The notes below the pieces were generated by a model. That model worked only from the letters and a program-made list of their open reading frames with translations. It was not told the DNA's origin and ran no database searches. Shown one piece after another: positions 27,957 to 37,470 of a stretch of DNA of 64,000 nucleotides (positions are counted from its first letter, which is position 1; each line of letters begins with the position of its first letter). This DNA is from Halomonas huangheensis. Its GTDB lineage: Bacteria > Pseudomonadota > Gammaproteobacteria > Pseudomonadales > Halomonadaceae. The stretch covers positions 4,650,001-4,714,000 of the forward strand of contig NZ_CP013106.1 in the NCBI RefSeq assembly GCF_001431725.1, given 5' to 3'. Both the position numbers and the translations under genes were made by a program.

Positions 27957-29420
27957 ATGACGACCCACAAGGTCTCGCAACCTGCTGAAGATAAACAGTT
28001 CTTCGGCCATCCCCGGTCTCTCGCCACGCTGTTCGGCATGGAAGTCTGGGAGCGCTTCTCCTTCTACGGCATGCAGGCCATTCTGCTGATCTACCTCTAT
28101 TACGAGGTCAGCCGTGGGGGATTGGCGATCAGCCAGTCGGTCGCCATCGGTATCGTTGGTGCCTACGGCAGTGCCGTGTATCTGGCGTCGATTCTCGGTG
28201 GCTGGTTCGCCGACCGGCTGTTCGGTGCCGAGCGCACGCTGTTCTATTCCGGCATCGTGGTCATGCTTGGGCATATTGCACTGGCGGTGCTGCCCGGTGT
28301 GCATGGTGTTACGGCAGGTTTGATCTGTGTGGCGCTAGGTAGCGGTGGGGTCAAGGCGACCTGCTCATCATTGGTGGGGGCGTTGTACGAGCCCGGCAGT
28401 GATCGACGCGACGCCGGTTTCTCGCTGTTCTATCTAGGTATCAATGTCGGCGGTTTCGTCGGTCCGCTACTGACCGGTCTGCTGCAGAAGAACATCGGCT
28501 TTCACTTCGGTTTCGGCATCGCCGCCATCGGTATGGCCATCGGACTGACTCAGTACGCCTTCGGCCGCAAGCGACTCCCGGAATCCCAGAAGGTTGCCCC
28601 CAACCCTCTGGAAGCTGGTGCGTTCAAGTATTACGTCATCGCCACTGCCGCAATCATCGGTGCAGTGCTGGTCGCTGTCACCATCGGCTGGGTACGTGCC
28701 GACAATCTGTCGGATGTAATGCTGACCATCATCGCCATCTTTGCGGTTGCCTACTTCTGCGTGATCCTCTCTTCCAGCCGTGTGACCAGTGAAGAGCGAC
28801 GCCGTGTGCTGGCCTTCATCCCGCTGTTCCTGACCAGCGGTGCCTACTGGGCTCTGTACAGTCAGTCCTACACGGTGATCACCGCCTTCTTCGATCAGCG
28901 TGTCGATCGCAGCGTGTTCGGCTGGGAAGTTCCGGTCGGTTGGTTGGTGTCCGCTCAGGCGTTGACCGTCATCGTCCTCTCCGGGGTCTTTGCCTGGTTG
29001 TGGACCCGGCTGGGCAAGCGACAGCCCAGCTCGGCCAGCAAGTTCGTGATTGCGATGTTCATTATCGGCCTGACCTTCCTCGGCTATCTGCCCTTCCTCG
29101 GCAGCGATGCTGCCAGCATGCCGCTGATCATGCTGATTGTCCTGCTGCTGGGCTTCACCGCCTCGGAGCTGTGCCTGTCACCCATCGGCCTGTCGGTGAC
29201 AACCCGGTTGGCCCCGGCGGCCTTCCAGACCCAGATGATGGCGTTGTTCTTCATGTCACTGGCGCTGGGCTTTGCCGCTGGCGGCAGCCTCGGTGGCTTC
29301 TACACCGAAGAGAACGAGGTCCAGTACTTCATCGGCATGGCCGGGTTGGGTATCGTCACCGCAGTGCTGTTGGCGCTGTGCCTGCCGTTCATCAAGTACG
29401 CTTCACGCGGTACCGAGTAA
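27957..29420 (+). CDS. proton-dependent peptide transporter (POT/PTR2 family)
   Basis: The ATG at 27957 follows GGAGG by about 10 bases and gives 487 residues with roughly 14 membrane helices. EVWERFSFYGMQAIL is the POT-family signature of helix 1 (ExxERFxYYG), and FSLFYLGINVGGFVGPLL is the second signature. Members import di- and tripeptides using the proton gradient. An ATG at 27942 is an alternative. The downstream iminopeptidase, nine bases away, would cleave imported peptides, so the pair forms a peptide-use operon. Confidence 0.94.
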   Translation: MTTHKVSQPAEDKQFFGHPRSLATLFGMEVWERFSFYGMQAILLIYLYYEVSRGGLAISQSVAIGIVGAYGSAVYLASILGGWFADRLFGAERTLFYSGIVVMLGHIALAVLPGVHGVTAGLICVALGSGGVKATCSSLVGALYEPGSDRRDAGFSLFYLGINVGGFVGPLLTGLLQKNIGFHFGFGIAAIGMAIGLTQYAFGRKRLPESQKVAPNPLEAGAFKYYVIATAAIIGAVLVAVTIGWVRADNLSDVMLTIIAIFAVAYFCVILSSSRVTSEERRRVLAFIPLFLTSGAYWALYSQSYTVITAFFDQRVDRSVFGWEVPVGWLVSAQALTVIVLSGVFAWLWTRLGKRQPSSASKFVIAMFIIGLTFLGYLPFLGSDAASMPLIMLIVLLLGFTASELCLSPIGLSVTTRLAPAAFQTQMMALFFMSLALGFAAGGSLGGFYTEENEVQYFIGMAGLGIVTAVLLALCLPFIKYASRGTE

Positions 29421-29429
29421 GGAGAGCCC

Positions 29430-30716
29430 ATGAAAGCCCAGCAACCGTCTGTTCCCGGACTCGATATCATCGATCACAGTATCGAGGTGCCTCTGAATTG
29501 GTCACAGCCTGACAGTGGCAAGACCATCGAGGTGTTCTTCCGCGAGGTCTGCCAACCCGGCAACCGCGATAGCGAGCTGCCGTTGCTGGTGTTTCTACAG
29601 GGTGGGCCGGGAGGCAAATCACCACGCCCGACCTCGGCTGGTCCCGGCTGGTTGCTGGAGGCGATCAAACACTTTCGCGTGATCCTGCCCGACCAACGTG
29701 GCACCGGTCGTAGCTCGCGGATCACCGGCGAAACCATGGCGGCCTTCGCCGATCCCGAGCAGGGCGCCGACTATCTGGCCTGCTTCAATACCCATGCCAT
29801 CGTCGCCGATCTCGAGCATATTCGTCAGCAGGTCTATGGCGGCGTGCGCTGGCATAGCCTGGGCCAGAGCTATGGCGGCTTTCTGACCCTGAGTTATCTG
29901 TCCTCGGCACCACAGGGGCTGGAGAAGTGCTACATCACCGGCGGTATTCCCGGCCTGACCCCTGATGCCGATGAGGTCTATCGCCTCACCTGGCGTCGTG
30001 TTCAGCGCAAGATGTCGGCGTTTGTGGCGCGTTATCCCGAAGATGGGCAGACATTGAACGCGATTGCCGATTACATAGCCCGGCATCAGCCGACGCTGCC
30101 CAACGGCGACCCGCTGACCATCCCGCGCCTGCAGAGCCTCGGCCTGCTGCTGGGCATGGGCGATGGCTTCGAACGCTTGCACTGGCTGCTTGAGGAAGCC
30201 TTCAACGACGACAGCCAGCAATCTCTCAACCATCACTTCCTGTGCGACGTGATGGCGTTGACCGGCTTCGACGAGAACCCGCTCTACGCCGCCCTGCATG
30301 AACACATATATGCCTCTCCCGATACGATCTGCGATTGGGCCGCCGAACGCCAGCGTCTACAGCTCCCGGAATTCTCGCCATCACACCGCCCTCTGCAATT
30401 GGGCGGCGAGATGATTCATCCGTGGATGTTCGACGAGATCAGTGTGCTCAAGCCATTCCGCGACGCCGTGCACTGTCTGGCCCAGCGACGCCTGGCAAAG
30501 CCGTTCTACGACCCACAGCAGTTAGCAGCCAATGAGGTTCCGGTCGCGGCCCTGATCTACTTCGATGACATGTATGTCGACGCCAGCTTGTCGCTGGCCA
30601 GTGCCGAGGCCATCGGCAATCTCCAGTACTGGGTGACCAATGAGTACGAACACGACGGCCTGCGCCAGGACCCCAGCGTCTTCACTCGACTGATGGCGAT
30701 GATCGAGGAGGCGTGA
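29430..30716 (+). CDS. proline iminopeptidase-like alpha/beta hydrolase (family S33)
   Basis: The 428-residue enzyme shows the S33 features LVFLQGGPGGKSPRP (oxyanion-hole HGGPG-type motif as QGGPG), LPDQRGTGRSS and the nucleophile elbow GQSYGGF. The C-terminus has TNEYEHDGLR, which would hold the catalytic His. These peptidases remove N-terminal proline and some other residues from small peptides. No signal peptide is seen, so it is cytoplasmic, matching the peptide importer encoded directly upstream. Confidence 0.9.
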   Translation: MKAQQPSVPGLDIIDHSIEVPLNWSQPDSGKTIEVFFREVCQPGNRDSELPLLVFLQGGPGGKSPRPTSAGPGWLLEAIKHFRVILPDQRGTGRSSRITGETMAAFADPEQGADYLACFNTHAIVADLEHIRQQVYGGVRWHSLGQSYGGFLTLSYLSSAPQGLEKCYITGGIPGLTPDADEVYRLTWRRVQRKMSAFVARYPEDGQTLNAIADYIARHQPTLPNGDPLTIPRLQSLGLLLGMGDGFERLHWLLEEAFNDDSQQSLNHHFLCDVMALTGFDENPLYAALHEHIYASPDTICDWAAERQRLQLPEFSPSHRPLQLGGEMIHPWMFDEISVLKPFRDAVHCLAQRRLAKPFYDPQQLAANEVPVAALIYFDDMYVDASLSLASAEAIGNLQYWVTNEYEHDGLRQDPSVFTRLMAMIEEA

Positions 30717-30792
30717 TGCCTGTCATCACGCTGTTTAGGGTACCTTGGCAGGAAGTCCGGCAGTATGAGAGCAGACATCAGGAGGACTGAGC

Positions 30793-31593
30793 ATGAGTAC
30801 CACCAGCTTCACAACCAACCACTTCAAGCTGGCGCTGCGTGAAGGCCGCCCACAGATCGGCCTGTGGCTATCGATGGCTGACTCCTATAGTGCGGAGATA
30901 TGCGCGACATCGGGCTTCGACTGGCTGCTGATCGATGGCGAGCATGGACCCAATGATGTGCGCTCCACGCTTTCCAATCTGCAGGCGGTCTCCGCCTACC
31001 CCAGCCATCCGGTGGTGCGTGCTGTTCAGGGAGACACTGCACTCATCAAACAGTTACTGGATATTGGTGCTCAGACACTGCTGGTACCAATGGTCGATAC
31101 ACCAGAACAAGCTGCAGCCACCGTCGCCGCTACTCGCTATCCCCCAGAAGGCATTCGTGGGGTCGCACCTTCCATCGTTCGCGCCTCACGCTGGAACGCC
31201 GAGCCAGACTACATCCACCGTGCCAATGAGGAAATCTGCCTGCTTGTCCAGGCAGAAAGTGTGACGGCGCTCAACAACCTGGCGGCAATCTGCGCCATCG
31301 ACGGTATTGATGGTGTCTTTGTCGGCCCAGCAGACCTCGCCGCATCCATGGGCCATCTCGGCAACCCGAACCATCCCGAGGTTCAGGCTGCCATCGATGA
31401 GGCCATCACCACCATTATCGCCAGCGGCAAAGCCGCCGGCACTCTGACCAGCGATCCCGGTCAGGCAAGACATTACCTGGCCCTTGGAGCCCAGTTTGTG
31501 GCAGTGGGGCTCGATGTTTCACTGCTGGCTCAAGCAGTGCGTCAGCGCGCGGCTGATTTCGATCTTCCCCCCCACCATAGCCACCTCACATAG
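30793..31593 (+). CDS. HpcH/HpaI-type aldolase (2-dehydro-3-deoxy acid / 4-hydroxy-2-oxo acid aldolase)
   Basis: The 266-residue protein has the class II pyruvate aldolase marks of Hpa[29 protein letters not shown] (catalytic and metal region), [14 protein letters not shown], and [12 protein letters not shown]. Such enzymes split 4-hydroxy-2-oxo acids into pyruvate and an aldehyde. AGGAGG lies seven bases before the ATG. Known family genes sit with aromatic or sugar-acid catabolic genes; here it follows an iminopeptidase gene by 76 bases, and its natural substrate is unclear. Confidence 0.9.
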   Translation: MSTTSFTTNHFKLALREGRPQIGLWLSMADSYSAEICATSGFDWLLIDGEHGPNDVRSTLSNLQAVSAYPSHPVVRAVQGDTALIKQLLDIGAQTLLVPMVDTPEQAAATVAATRYPPEGIRGVAPSIVRASRWNAEPDYIHRANEEICLLVQAESVTALNNLAAICAIDGIDGVFVGPADLAASMGHLGNPNHPEVQAAIDEAITTIIASGKAAGTLTSDPGQARHYLALGAQFVAVGLDVSLLAQAVRQRAADFDLPPHHSHLT

Positions 31594-31610
31594 CTTCCGA
31601 CCAGAAGCCG

Positions 31611-32549
31611 TCAACTGGAAGTGCAGGCCACAGGCTCGCCGATATCCCGCCGCGCGCTGTCGAGGCATGACTGCATACGCGACACCTGCCCATTGGTGAA
31701 CATGACCATGGTGTCGTCGTCGACGTAGTCCATGAAGTTCATGAACATGTCGCCATGTGGTGCGTTATCACAGGAAACACTGGGAAATTCCGGTTTTCCG
31801 GTATTGGGGCCGGCCTGGTTGGGAGTGTCGTCGACAAAGTCGCTGCCTGAGCAGCCGTCACCATCGTCACCCCATATATGGCGCAGATTCAGCCAATGGC
31901 CTACCTCATGGGTAGTAGTACGCCCCTGGTTGGAAGGCGCTCTGGCGGTACCGGTGGTGCCGAAGGCGGTGTAGGTGACCACCACGCCGTCTGTCGCCGC
32001 TGGCCCTCCGGGAAACTGGGCATAGCCCAACAAGCCTGCGCGCAGCTGACAGACCCAGATATTGAGGTAACGATCCGCCGGCCACGCATCCTGACCACCA
32101 ATGGCGCTGGACTTGACGCCATCATCAACATCGAAGCTGTCATGCGCTGTTTGCGTCCGAGTAATGCCTTCGCTGGGATTACCATTCGGATCAGCGGTGG
32201 CCAGCTCAAACTGAAGACGCGCATCACCGGCAAATTCGGCAAAAGCATCCGGAACCTGGTTACGGTCGGCGTTCTGGCGGCGAAAATCCTGGTTCAGGAC
32301 CGCGATCTGGCTCTCTATCTGTTCACGGGAGATGTTCTGTTCCTCGGTATGATGCACCACATGCACCACCACCGGAATTCTGGAACACCCCTCCCGCAGT
32401 AGATTGCCGGCGCGCCGGGCGCGAAACGCCTGGTCCTCTATATCCCGCTGGCGCCGGGCATACTCCGGGTCATTGTCAAGCAAGCGGCGGTGTACCTGCA
32501 TGGTACCGCAGCCACGGCAGACTGCTGATGATCTCTGATGGTCCGTCAT
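31611..32549 (-). CDS. M43-family (pappalysin-like) zinc metalloprotease without signal peptide
   Basis: The 312-residue protein shows the metzincin zinc motif HEVGHWLNLRH (214-224) and a Met-turn in NFMDY (about Met273), with paired cysteines in the surrounding loops, as in the M43 cytophagalysin/pappalysin group. The N-terminus CRGCGTMQVHRRLL matches the region that follows the signal peptide in secreted relatives, but here no hydrophobic signal precedes it. It may be cytoplasmic, or exported by an unseen route. GGGAG precedes the ATG. A small gene of unknown function lies 43 bases upstream on the same strand. Confidence 0.85.
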   Translation of the reverse strand: MTDHQRSSAVCRGCGTMQVHRRLLDNDPEYARRQRDIEDQAFRARRAGNLLREGCSRIPVVVHVVHHTEEQNISREQIESQIAVLNQDFRRQNADRNQVPDAFAEFAGDARLQFELATADPNGNPSEGITRTQTAHDSFDVDDGVKSSAIGGQDAWPADRYLNIWVCQLRAGLLGYAQFPGGPAATDGVVVTYTAFGTTGTARAPSNQGRTTTHEVGHWLNLRHIWGDDGDGCSGSDFVDDTPNQAGPNTGKPEFPSVSCDNAPHGDMFMNFMDYVDDDTMVMFTNGQVSRMQSCLDSARRDIGEPVACTSS

Positions 32550-32562
32550 GATGATTCTCCCT

Positions 32563-32589
32563 TGATCTCAATGATCTCAATGATCTCAA
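32563..32589. repeat. three tandem copies of a 9-bp unit
   Basis: TGATCTCAA is repeated three times without error between the small gene and the metalloprotease gene, just upstream of the protease ribosome site. Copy-number change would alter spacing in the intercistronic region. Confidence 0.9.
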
Positions 32590-32592
32590 TGT

Positions 32593-32937
32593 TCAGTGAT
32601 CGTCGCCGTTTTCCGGCTGGCGCGATTGCAGAATCAGTGTGTCCGGCAACAATTGATCGATACGATAGTCGCCATCCCAGCCCGGCAACGTCAGGCTCAG
32701 TACCCGGCCGACACAGTGCCAGCGCCCCTGGGACTCACACTCGAGCCCGTCATCAGGGCTACCCCTCAATAGCTCAGCATAGCCGTCGTGATGCAGATAC
32801 AAGCGCCTGCGTGGCTGGCGTCTTGGTGCGATATCGGCCGATACCTCGCGCCATACCAGGTAGCCGGGGCGCTGCTGCTCCTCAATTTCGACCCACTGTC
32901 TTGCCAGTTGCTCGGGGAGAATGCTGGCGCTGCTCAT
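32593..32937 (-). CDS. small protein of unknown function paired with the M43 protease
   Basis: About 114 residues from ATG 32937, which has GAGG six bases upstream (an in-frame GTG lies at 32949). No signal or membrane segment is seen. The C-terminal half alternates polar and hydrophobic residues with Gly and Trp (SQGRWHCVGRVLSLTLPG, then DYRIDQLLPDTLIL), suggesting an antiparallel beta sheet or small barrel. It is 43 bases from the protease gene and probably co-transcribed. A small beta-barrel next to a metalloprotease recalls the Inh/AprI inhibitors of serralysins, but no sequence match is claimed. Confidence 0.6.
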   Translation of the reverse strand: MSSASILPEQLARQWVEIEEQQRPGYLVWREVSADIAPRRQPRRRLYLHHDGYAELLRGSPDDGLECESQGRWHCVGRVLSLTLPGWDGDYRIDQLLPDTLILQSRQPENGDDH

Positions 32938-33356
32938 ACGCTGCCTCACGGGTTATCCCATGTTCGTCATCGCCCTGGCTCGACAGCCGCCAGGTTCCAG
33001 CCGGTCTGGAATCAGCTTTCACTATTGCTGACAGCCAGATCAATGTAAAAGTGCCGGAGAAATTCCACTTCAAGCCATGGCGGATTCGCTCTACCATGAC
33101 CGGCCACCGGGTGGAGGCAGGCTGATCATTACGGAACATTTCATTCTTTCCGTTTTGTTACCATGCACCACTATTGAGCATAGATCCGGGTCTTTACCTT
33201 CCATTACGCCAAAGTTACCGCTTTTTCCCTACTGGAACGCCCCACATACTGCTGTGAACTCTCGCAAAGGTATCCAGCATGCCTTATACTTTGGTAGTAA
33301 ATTAACTACACCCATCTATTATCTCTGGCCGCCATTCGTCGCCGGGAGGTCAATTA
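32938..33356. other. AT-rich intergenic region upstream of the MFS gene
   Basis: About 420 bases between divergent genes. Short frames here have no family look and no good start. The right half is AT-rich with TATACT (33285-33290) as a plausible -10 element and an adjacent palindrome (33294-33309), consistent with the promoter of the MFS gene. Confidence 0.55.
33294..33309. promoter_or_regulatory. operator-like palindrome before the MFS gene
   Basis: GTAGT-AAATTA-ACTAC is a short dyad starting 4 bases after a TATACT -10-like hexamer, about 50 bases before the MFS start. This is a position where a repressor would block transcription. Confidence 0.4.
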
Positions 33357-34574
33357 ATGCCATTCAAGATTACCGCCATCCGAGCACGCTATCCGCGCCT
33401 GGCGGAGCTCGCCCTGGCCCTTGGCGGGTTCGGTATCGGTACCAGCGAATTCGTGATCATGGGCTTGATGGAGCGTGTCGCCGGCGACCTCTCGGTGACT
33501 AGTGCGGATGTCGGCTACGCCATTTCCGCGTACGCGCTGGGTGTAGTGGTCGGTGCACCGTTGATATCGGCGCTTGCGGCGCGAGTCCCGCGCCGCACAC
33601 TGCTGATTGCGCTGATGCTGGTATTTGCTCTCGGCAATATCGCCAGTGCCATGGCGCCAGGTTTCTGGTCATTTGTTGGTCTACGCTTCCTCGCCGGCTT
33701 GCCCCATGGCGCCTACTTCGGTGTTGCCGCGTTGGTCGCCGCGGCCGCAGTACCCATCGAGGAACGCGCCAGGGCCGTGAGCCGCGTGATGCTGGGTTTG
33801 ACTACCGCCATCGTGATTGGGGCGCCACTGGCCACCTGGGCCGGACAGTGGCTGGGTTGGCAGTTCGCCTTCCAGGCCGTGGGGGTCATTGCCTTCATTA
33901 CCATGGGCATGATTCGCCTGTTCGTGCCGCGTCAGCCACACGATGTGGAGGCCAGCCCGAAGCGCGAGCTGACGGCGCTGGTCAAGCAGCGCGTACTCTT
34001 TACGCTGGGCGTGGCCAGCATCGGCTTCGGCGGCATGTTCTCCGTGTTCAGTTATGTGGTACCGACGCTGCGCGCCCAGGCGGATATGCCGGAAACGGTC
34101 GGCCCCTGGGTACTGGCAATCTTCGGTATCGGTGGCATTCTGGGTAATCTGGTAGGAGCTCGTGCCGCTGACAGGAACTTGATGAAGTCGGTGCCGCGTA
34201 TTCTGGTCTGGTGTCTGGTGGTACAGGCAGGCTTCTACTTCGCCGCCAATAATCTTTACACCGGCATCCTGTTCGTCGGACTGGTTGGCACCAGCATGGC
34301 GTTGGGTCCTGCATTGCAGACCCGCCTGATGGATGTCGCTGGCGATGCCCAGACCATGGCCGCGTCAATGAACCATGCGGCCTTCAACTGTGCCAACGCC
34401 CTCGGTGCCTGGCTGGCCGGCGTGACCATCAAGTCCGGTGCCACCTGGTCATCCAGTGGTCTGGTTGGCGCCGGACTCGCCTTCGGCGGACTGGTGGTGT
34501 TCTACATTGGCCTGCGGATGGAGAAGCGCAGCGACAAGCGTCGCGCCCTGCGCGCGCAGTCGAAGAGCCTCTGA
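33357..34574 (+). CDS. MFS efflux transporter (DHA1, AraJ/YdhP-like)
   Basis: The 405-residue protein has 12 predicted helices. It starts with the AraJ/YdhP-type signature LALGGFGIGTSEFVIMG and has the MFS motif-A-like loop between helices 2 and 3 (SALAARVPRRTLL) and NHAAFNCANALGAWLAG in the last third. Relatives export sugars, drugs or metabolites, and the substrate is unknown. It stands alone with its own promoter region and terminator. Confidence 0.9.
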   Translation: MPFKITAIRARYPRLAELALALGGFGIGTSEFVIMGLMERVAGDLSVTSADVGYAISAYALGVVVGAPLISALAARVPRRTLLIALMLVFALGNIASAMAPGFWSFVGLRFLAGLPHGAYFGVAALVAAAAVPIEERARAVSRVMLGLTTAIVIGAPLATWAGQWLGWQFAFQAVGVIAFITMGMIRLFVPRQPHDVEASPKRELTALVKQRVLFTLGVASIGFGGMFSVFSYVVPTLRAQADMPETVGPWVLAIFGIGGILGNLVGARAADRNLMKSVPRILVWCLVVQAGFYFAANNLYTGILFVGLVGTSMALGPALQTRLMDVAGDAQTMAASMNHAAFNCANALGAWLAGVTIKSGATWSSSGLVGAGLAFGGLVVFYIGLRMEKRSDKRRALRAQSKSL

Positions 34575-34589
34575 CCGAGATGTCGACTC

Positions 34590-34618
34590 CAGGCTCCCCG
34601 CAGAATGGGGAGCCTGGC
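34590..34618. terminator. terminator between the MFS gene and cdsA-like gene
   Basis: CCAGGCTCCCC (34590-34600) pairs perfectly with GGGGAGCCTGG (34608-34618) between convergent genes, so it can serve both. Confidence 0.8.
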
Positions 34619-34642
34619 TGCTCTCCGCAGCGTCTCGTCACA

Positions 34643-35599
34643 CTATACTGTCGACCAGAAGTAGCGCACCACGTGAAAGAAGATCGGTGCCGAGAACACC
34701 ACCGAATCGAGACGATCGATAAATCCGCCATGCCCTTCGATCAGATGCCCCCAGTCCTTGATGCCCCGGTCACGCTTGATCGCTGACATCACCAACCCAC
34801 CGGCGAAGCCCAGCAAGGCGATCATCATCGCCAATGCCGCCGCCTGAAGAAAGCTGAACGGTGTCATCCATGCCAGACAGCCGCCGATCAAGGTGGCACT
34901 GGCCACCCCGCCAATAAAGCCTTCCACGGTCTTCGATGGTGACAGGTTGGGAGCGATCGGGTGTCTGCCCAGCAACTTTCCCCACACGTACTGCAGTACA
35001 TCACTGAGCTGCACGACCACAATCAGGAAGGCAATCAACAGCATATTTCGGCCTTCAAAACCGGGAATCTCGAGGCTCAACAGCGCCGGCACATGAGATA
35101 CGCAGAACACGCAGATCATGAGTGCCCACTGCACCTCACTGATGCGTACCAGGTAGCCCTTGCTGTCACCGCGCAGTGCCGCTATCACCGGTAACAGCAG
35201 GAAGGCATAGACCGGGATGAAGATCGAGAACATGCCGTAGTAGTGTTGCCAGACGAAGATGTACTGCACCGGCAATATCACAAAGAACACCAGTGCCAAT
35301 GCCCAGTGATCGGACTGACGTGCCTGAACAAGGCTGATGAACTCGCGCAGTGCCGAAAACGAGGCGAAAGCGAACAGCAACACTACTGCGGTGCGCCCCC
35401 CCAACAGAGCAATCCCCAGCAGGATCGCCATGATCCACCAGGAGCGAATCCGCTGATTGAGATTCTCGACCACATCATTGTCGCCCTGCGGAGAATAGCG
35501 ACGCTTGAGCGCGTAACCGATGATACTGGCCACCGACAGCAGGCCGGCCACCGCACTGAGCAGGGTCCAGAGCCCCGCCGGAATGGTACTACTCATCAT
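34643..35599 (-). CDS. phosphatidate cytidylyltransferase-like protein (CdsA family)
   Basis: From ATG 35599 (GGAGGG upstream) the protein has 318 residues and about eight membrane helices. The C-terminal CDP-diglyceride synthase signature is present: SPSKTVEGFIGG, then SAIKRDRGIKDWGHLIEGHGG and DRLDS, with the conserved K and D residues. CdsA makes CDP-diacylglycerol from phosphatidate and CTP. The core essential cdsA normally sits near uppS and rseP, so this is probably an accessory copy like E. coli YnbB. Its start lies within the end of the plsC-like gene, so the pair is coupled. Confidence 0.88.
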   Translation of the reverse strand: MMSSTIPAGLWTLLSAVAGLLSVASIIGYALKRRYSPQGDNDVVENLNQRIRSWWIMAILLGIALLGGRTAVVLLFAFASFSALREFISLVQARQSDHWALALVFFVILPVQYIFVWQHYYGMFSIFIPVYAFLLLPVIAALRGDSKGYLVRISEVQWALMICVFCVSHVPALLSLEIPGFEGRNMLLIAFLIVVVQLSDVLQYVWGKLLGRHPIAPNLSPSKTVEGFIGGVASATLIGGCLAWMTPFSFLQAAALAMMIALLGFAGGLVMSAIKRDRGIKDWGHLIEGHGGFIDRLDSVVFSAPIFFHVVRYFWSTV

Positions 35600-36248
35600 C
35601 TTGCGACTTCCCTCCATGGGCTGGCGAAAGCGCCAGCAGCGATGCTCGAGCCCGCGCAAGGAAGGCGTCTCGATTCTCGTCCGACTCAAGTGTCAGTGGT
35701 TGACCATAGATCACGCTGCACAGTAGAGGAATCGGCACAACCTCACCCTTGGGTAATACCCGGTTGAGGTTATCGATCCATACCGGCACCAACTCTATCC
35801 CGGGGTGGGTGCAGCTCAATTGATAAAGCCCCGAGCGAAACTCCTGTAACGGATGCTCCGTGGTATTACGGGTGCCCTCCGGGAACAGGATCAGCGAGTC
35901 ACCAGCGTTGATCGCAGCATTCATTATCTCCAGCGGGTTTTCCTTGCGCGGCTCGTGCCGCTCGATCAATAGCCCATGGAATACGTCATGAATCAGGAAT
36001 CGCCGCAATCGCGAGGCCTGCCAGTAATCGGCACCGGCCACCGGTCTAGCAGACTGACGCAGACGTGGCGGCAAGGTCATCCAGATCAGTACGAAATCCC
36101 CATGGCTGGCATGGTTGGCAAAGTAGATACGCTGGCGCGGTATCGGCTCCATGCCCTGCCACACGGGGCGGGCCGCTGTCACCAATCGCGCCATCAGGCG
36201 CACCATTGCTGCCGTTAGAGAGGCCGTCCATTGCCGAATCACATCCAT
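35589..36248 (-). CDS. 1-acyl-glycerol-3-phosphate acyltransferase-like protein (PlsC family)
   Basis: The 219-residue protein has the acyltransferase catalytic motif NHASHGD (HX4D, residues 46-51) and FPEGTR further on. PlsC enzymes add the second acyl chain to make phosphatidate, the substrate of CdsA. The gene overlaps the cdsA-like gene, so the two steps are encoded together. Homologous pairs exist in Pseudomonas as accessory phospholipid genes, whose role is not well known. Confidence 0.88.
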   Translation of the reverse strand: MDVIRQWTASLTAAMVRLMARLVTAARPVWQGMEPIPRQRIYFANHASHGDFVLIWMTLPPRLRQSARPVAGADYWQASRLRRFLIHDVFHGLLIERHEPRKENPLEIMNAAINAGDSLILFPEGTRNTTEHPLQEFRSGLYQLSCTHPGIELVPVWIDNLNRVLPKGEVVPIPLLCSVIYGQPLTLESDENRDAFLARARASLLALSPAHGGKSQDDE

Positions 36249-36354
36249 CCCCCTACATGTGCACCGAGGCTTCCATCATAGCGGAGTTCAGAAGCCCGCC
36301 AAGTTATGCGATACTTCGCCCCCTCTCATTTCCCCCTTACGACCGCGACAATAG

Positions 36355-36981
<627 letters not shown>

Positions 36982-37048
36982 TCCAGCGTCTCCATCTTGT
37001 CAGAAGCCATCGGCATCAAGTAATCTAGCCTGTCTATTTGCAGGTGCA

Positions 37049-37088
37049 CCCCCGGGCCCGGTCTGTATTCAACAGACGTCGGCGGGGG
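37049..37088 (+). other. structured intergenic hairpin between gmk and rpoZ
   Basis: CCCCCG (37049-37054) with CGGGGG (37083-37088), and TCTGT (37062-37066) with ACAGA (37072-37076), can form a two-part stem-loop. It may be an attenuator or a partial terminator before rpoZ. Confidence 0.45.
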
Positions 37089-37147
37089 CATAGTCCGTGA
37101 GGCCAGCACCTGTCAGACACACTGCATGTCATCTCAGGAAGGGCCCT

Positions 37148-37405
37148 ATGGCACGTGTTACCGTCGAAGATTGTCTGGAAAATGTCGAGAATCGCTTCAA
37201 GCTGGTGATGATTTCCACCCAGCGCGCTCGTCAGCTGGCTCGCGGTTCCCGTGACGCCCTACTGCCGTGGGAAAACGACAAGGTCACCGTCATGGCGCTG
37301 CGCGAAATCGCTGATGGCTTGATCGACTCAAGCGTTCTTGATGAGCCGCTGGAAGCCCCTACTCGCTTCCGCCCCGAGTACCAAAGCTCGCCCTCCGAGG
37401 AGTGA
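37148..37405 (+). CDS. rpoZ: RNA polymerase omega subunit
   Basis: The 85-residue protein begins [20 protein letters not shown] and contains RARQLARG and MALREIADG, the conserved omega features. Omega helps RNA polymerase assembly and forms part of a ppGpp binding site. AGGAAGGG precedes the ATG at 37148; the upstream in-frame extension is not family sequence. It lies between gmk and spoT. Confidence 0.96.
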   Translation: MARVTVEDCLENVENRFKLVMISTQRARQLARGSRDALLPWENDKVTVMALREIADGLIDSSVLDEPLEAPTRFRPEYQSSPSEE

Positions 37406-37470
37406 TCACCTCTGCCAACGTGGTCTGACGCCACGCGCAGGGCTCTCATCCAGCACTCAGGGCACGCCAC

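Noticed and set aside
32882..33139. 85-codon minus-strand frame upstream of the small partner gene
   Set aside because: It overlaps the partner gene start, lacks a ribosome site and shows no domain features.
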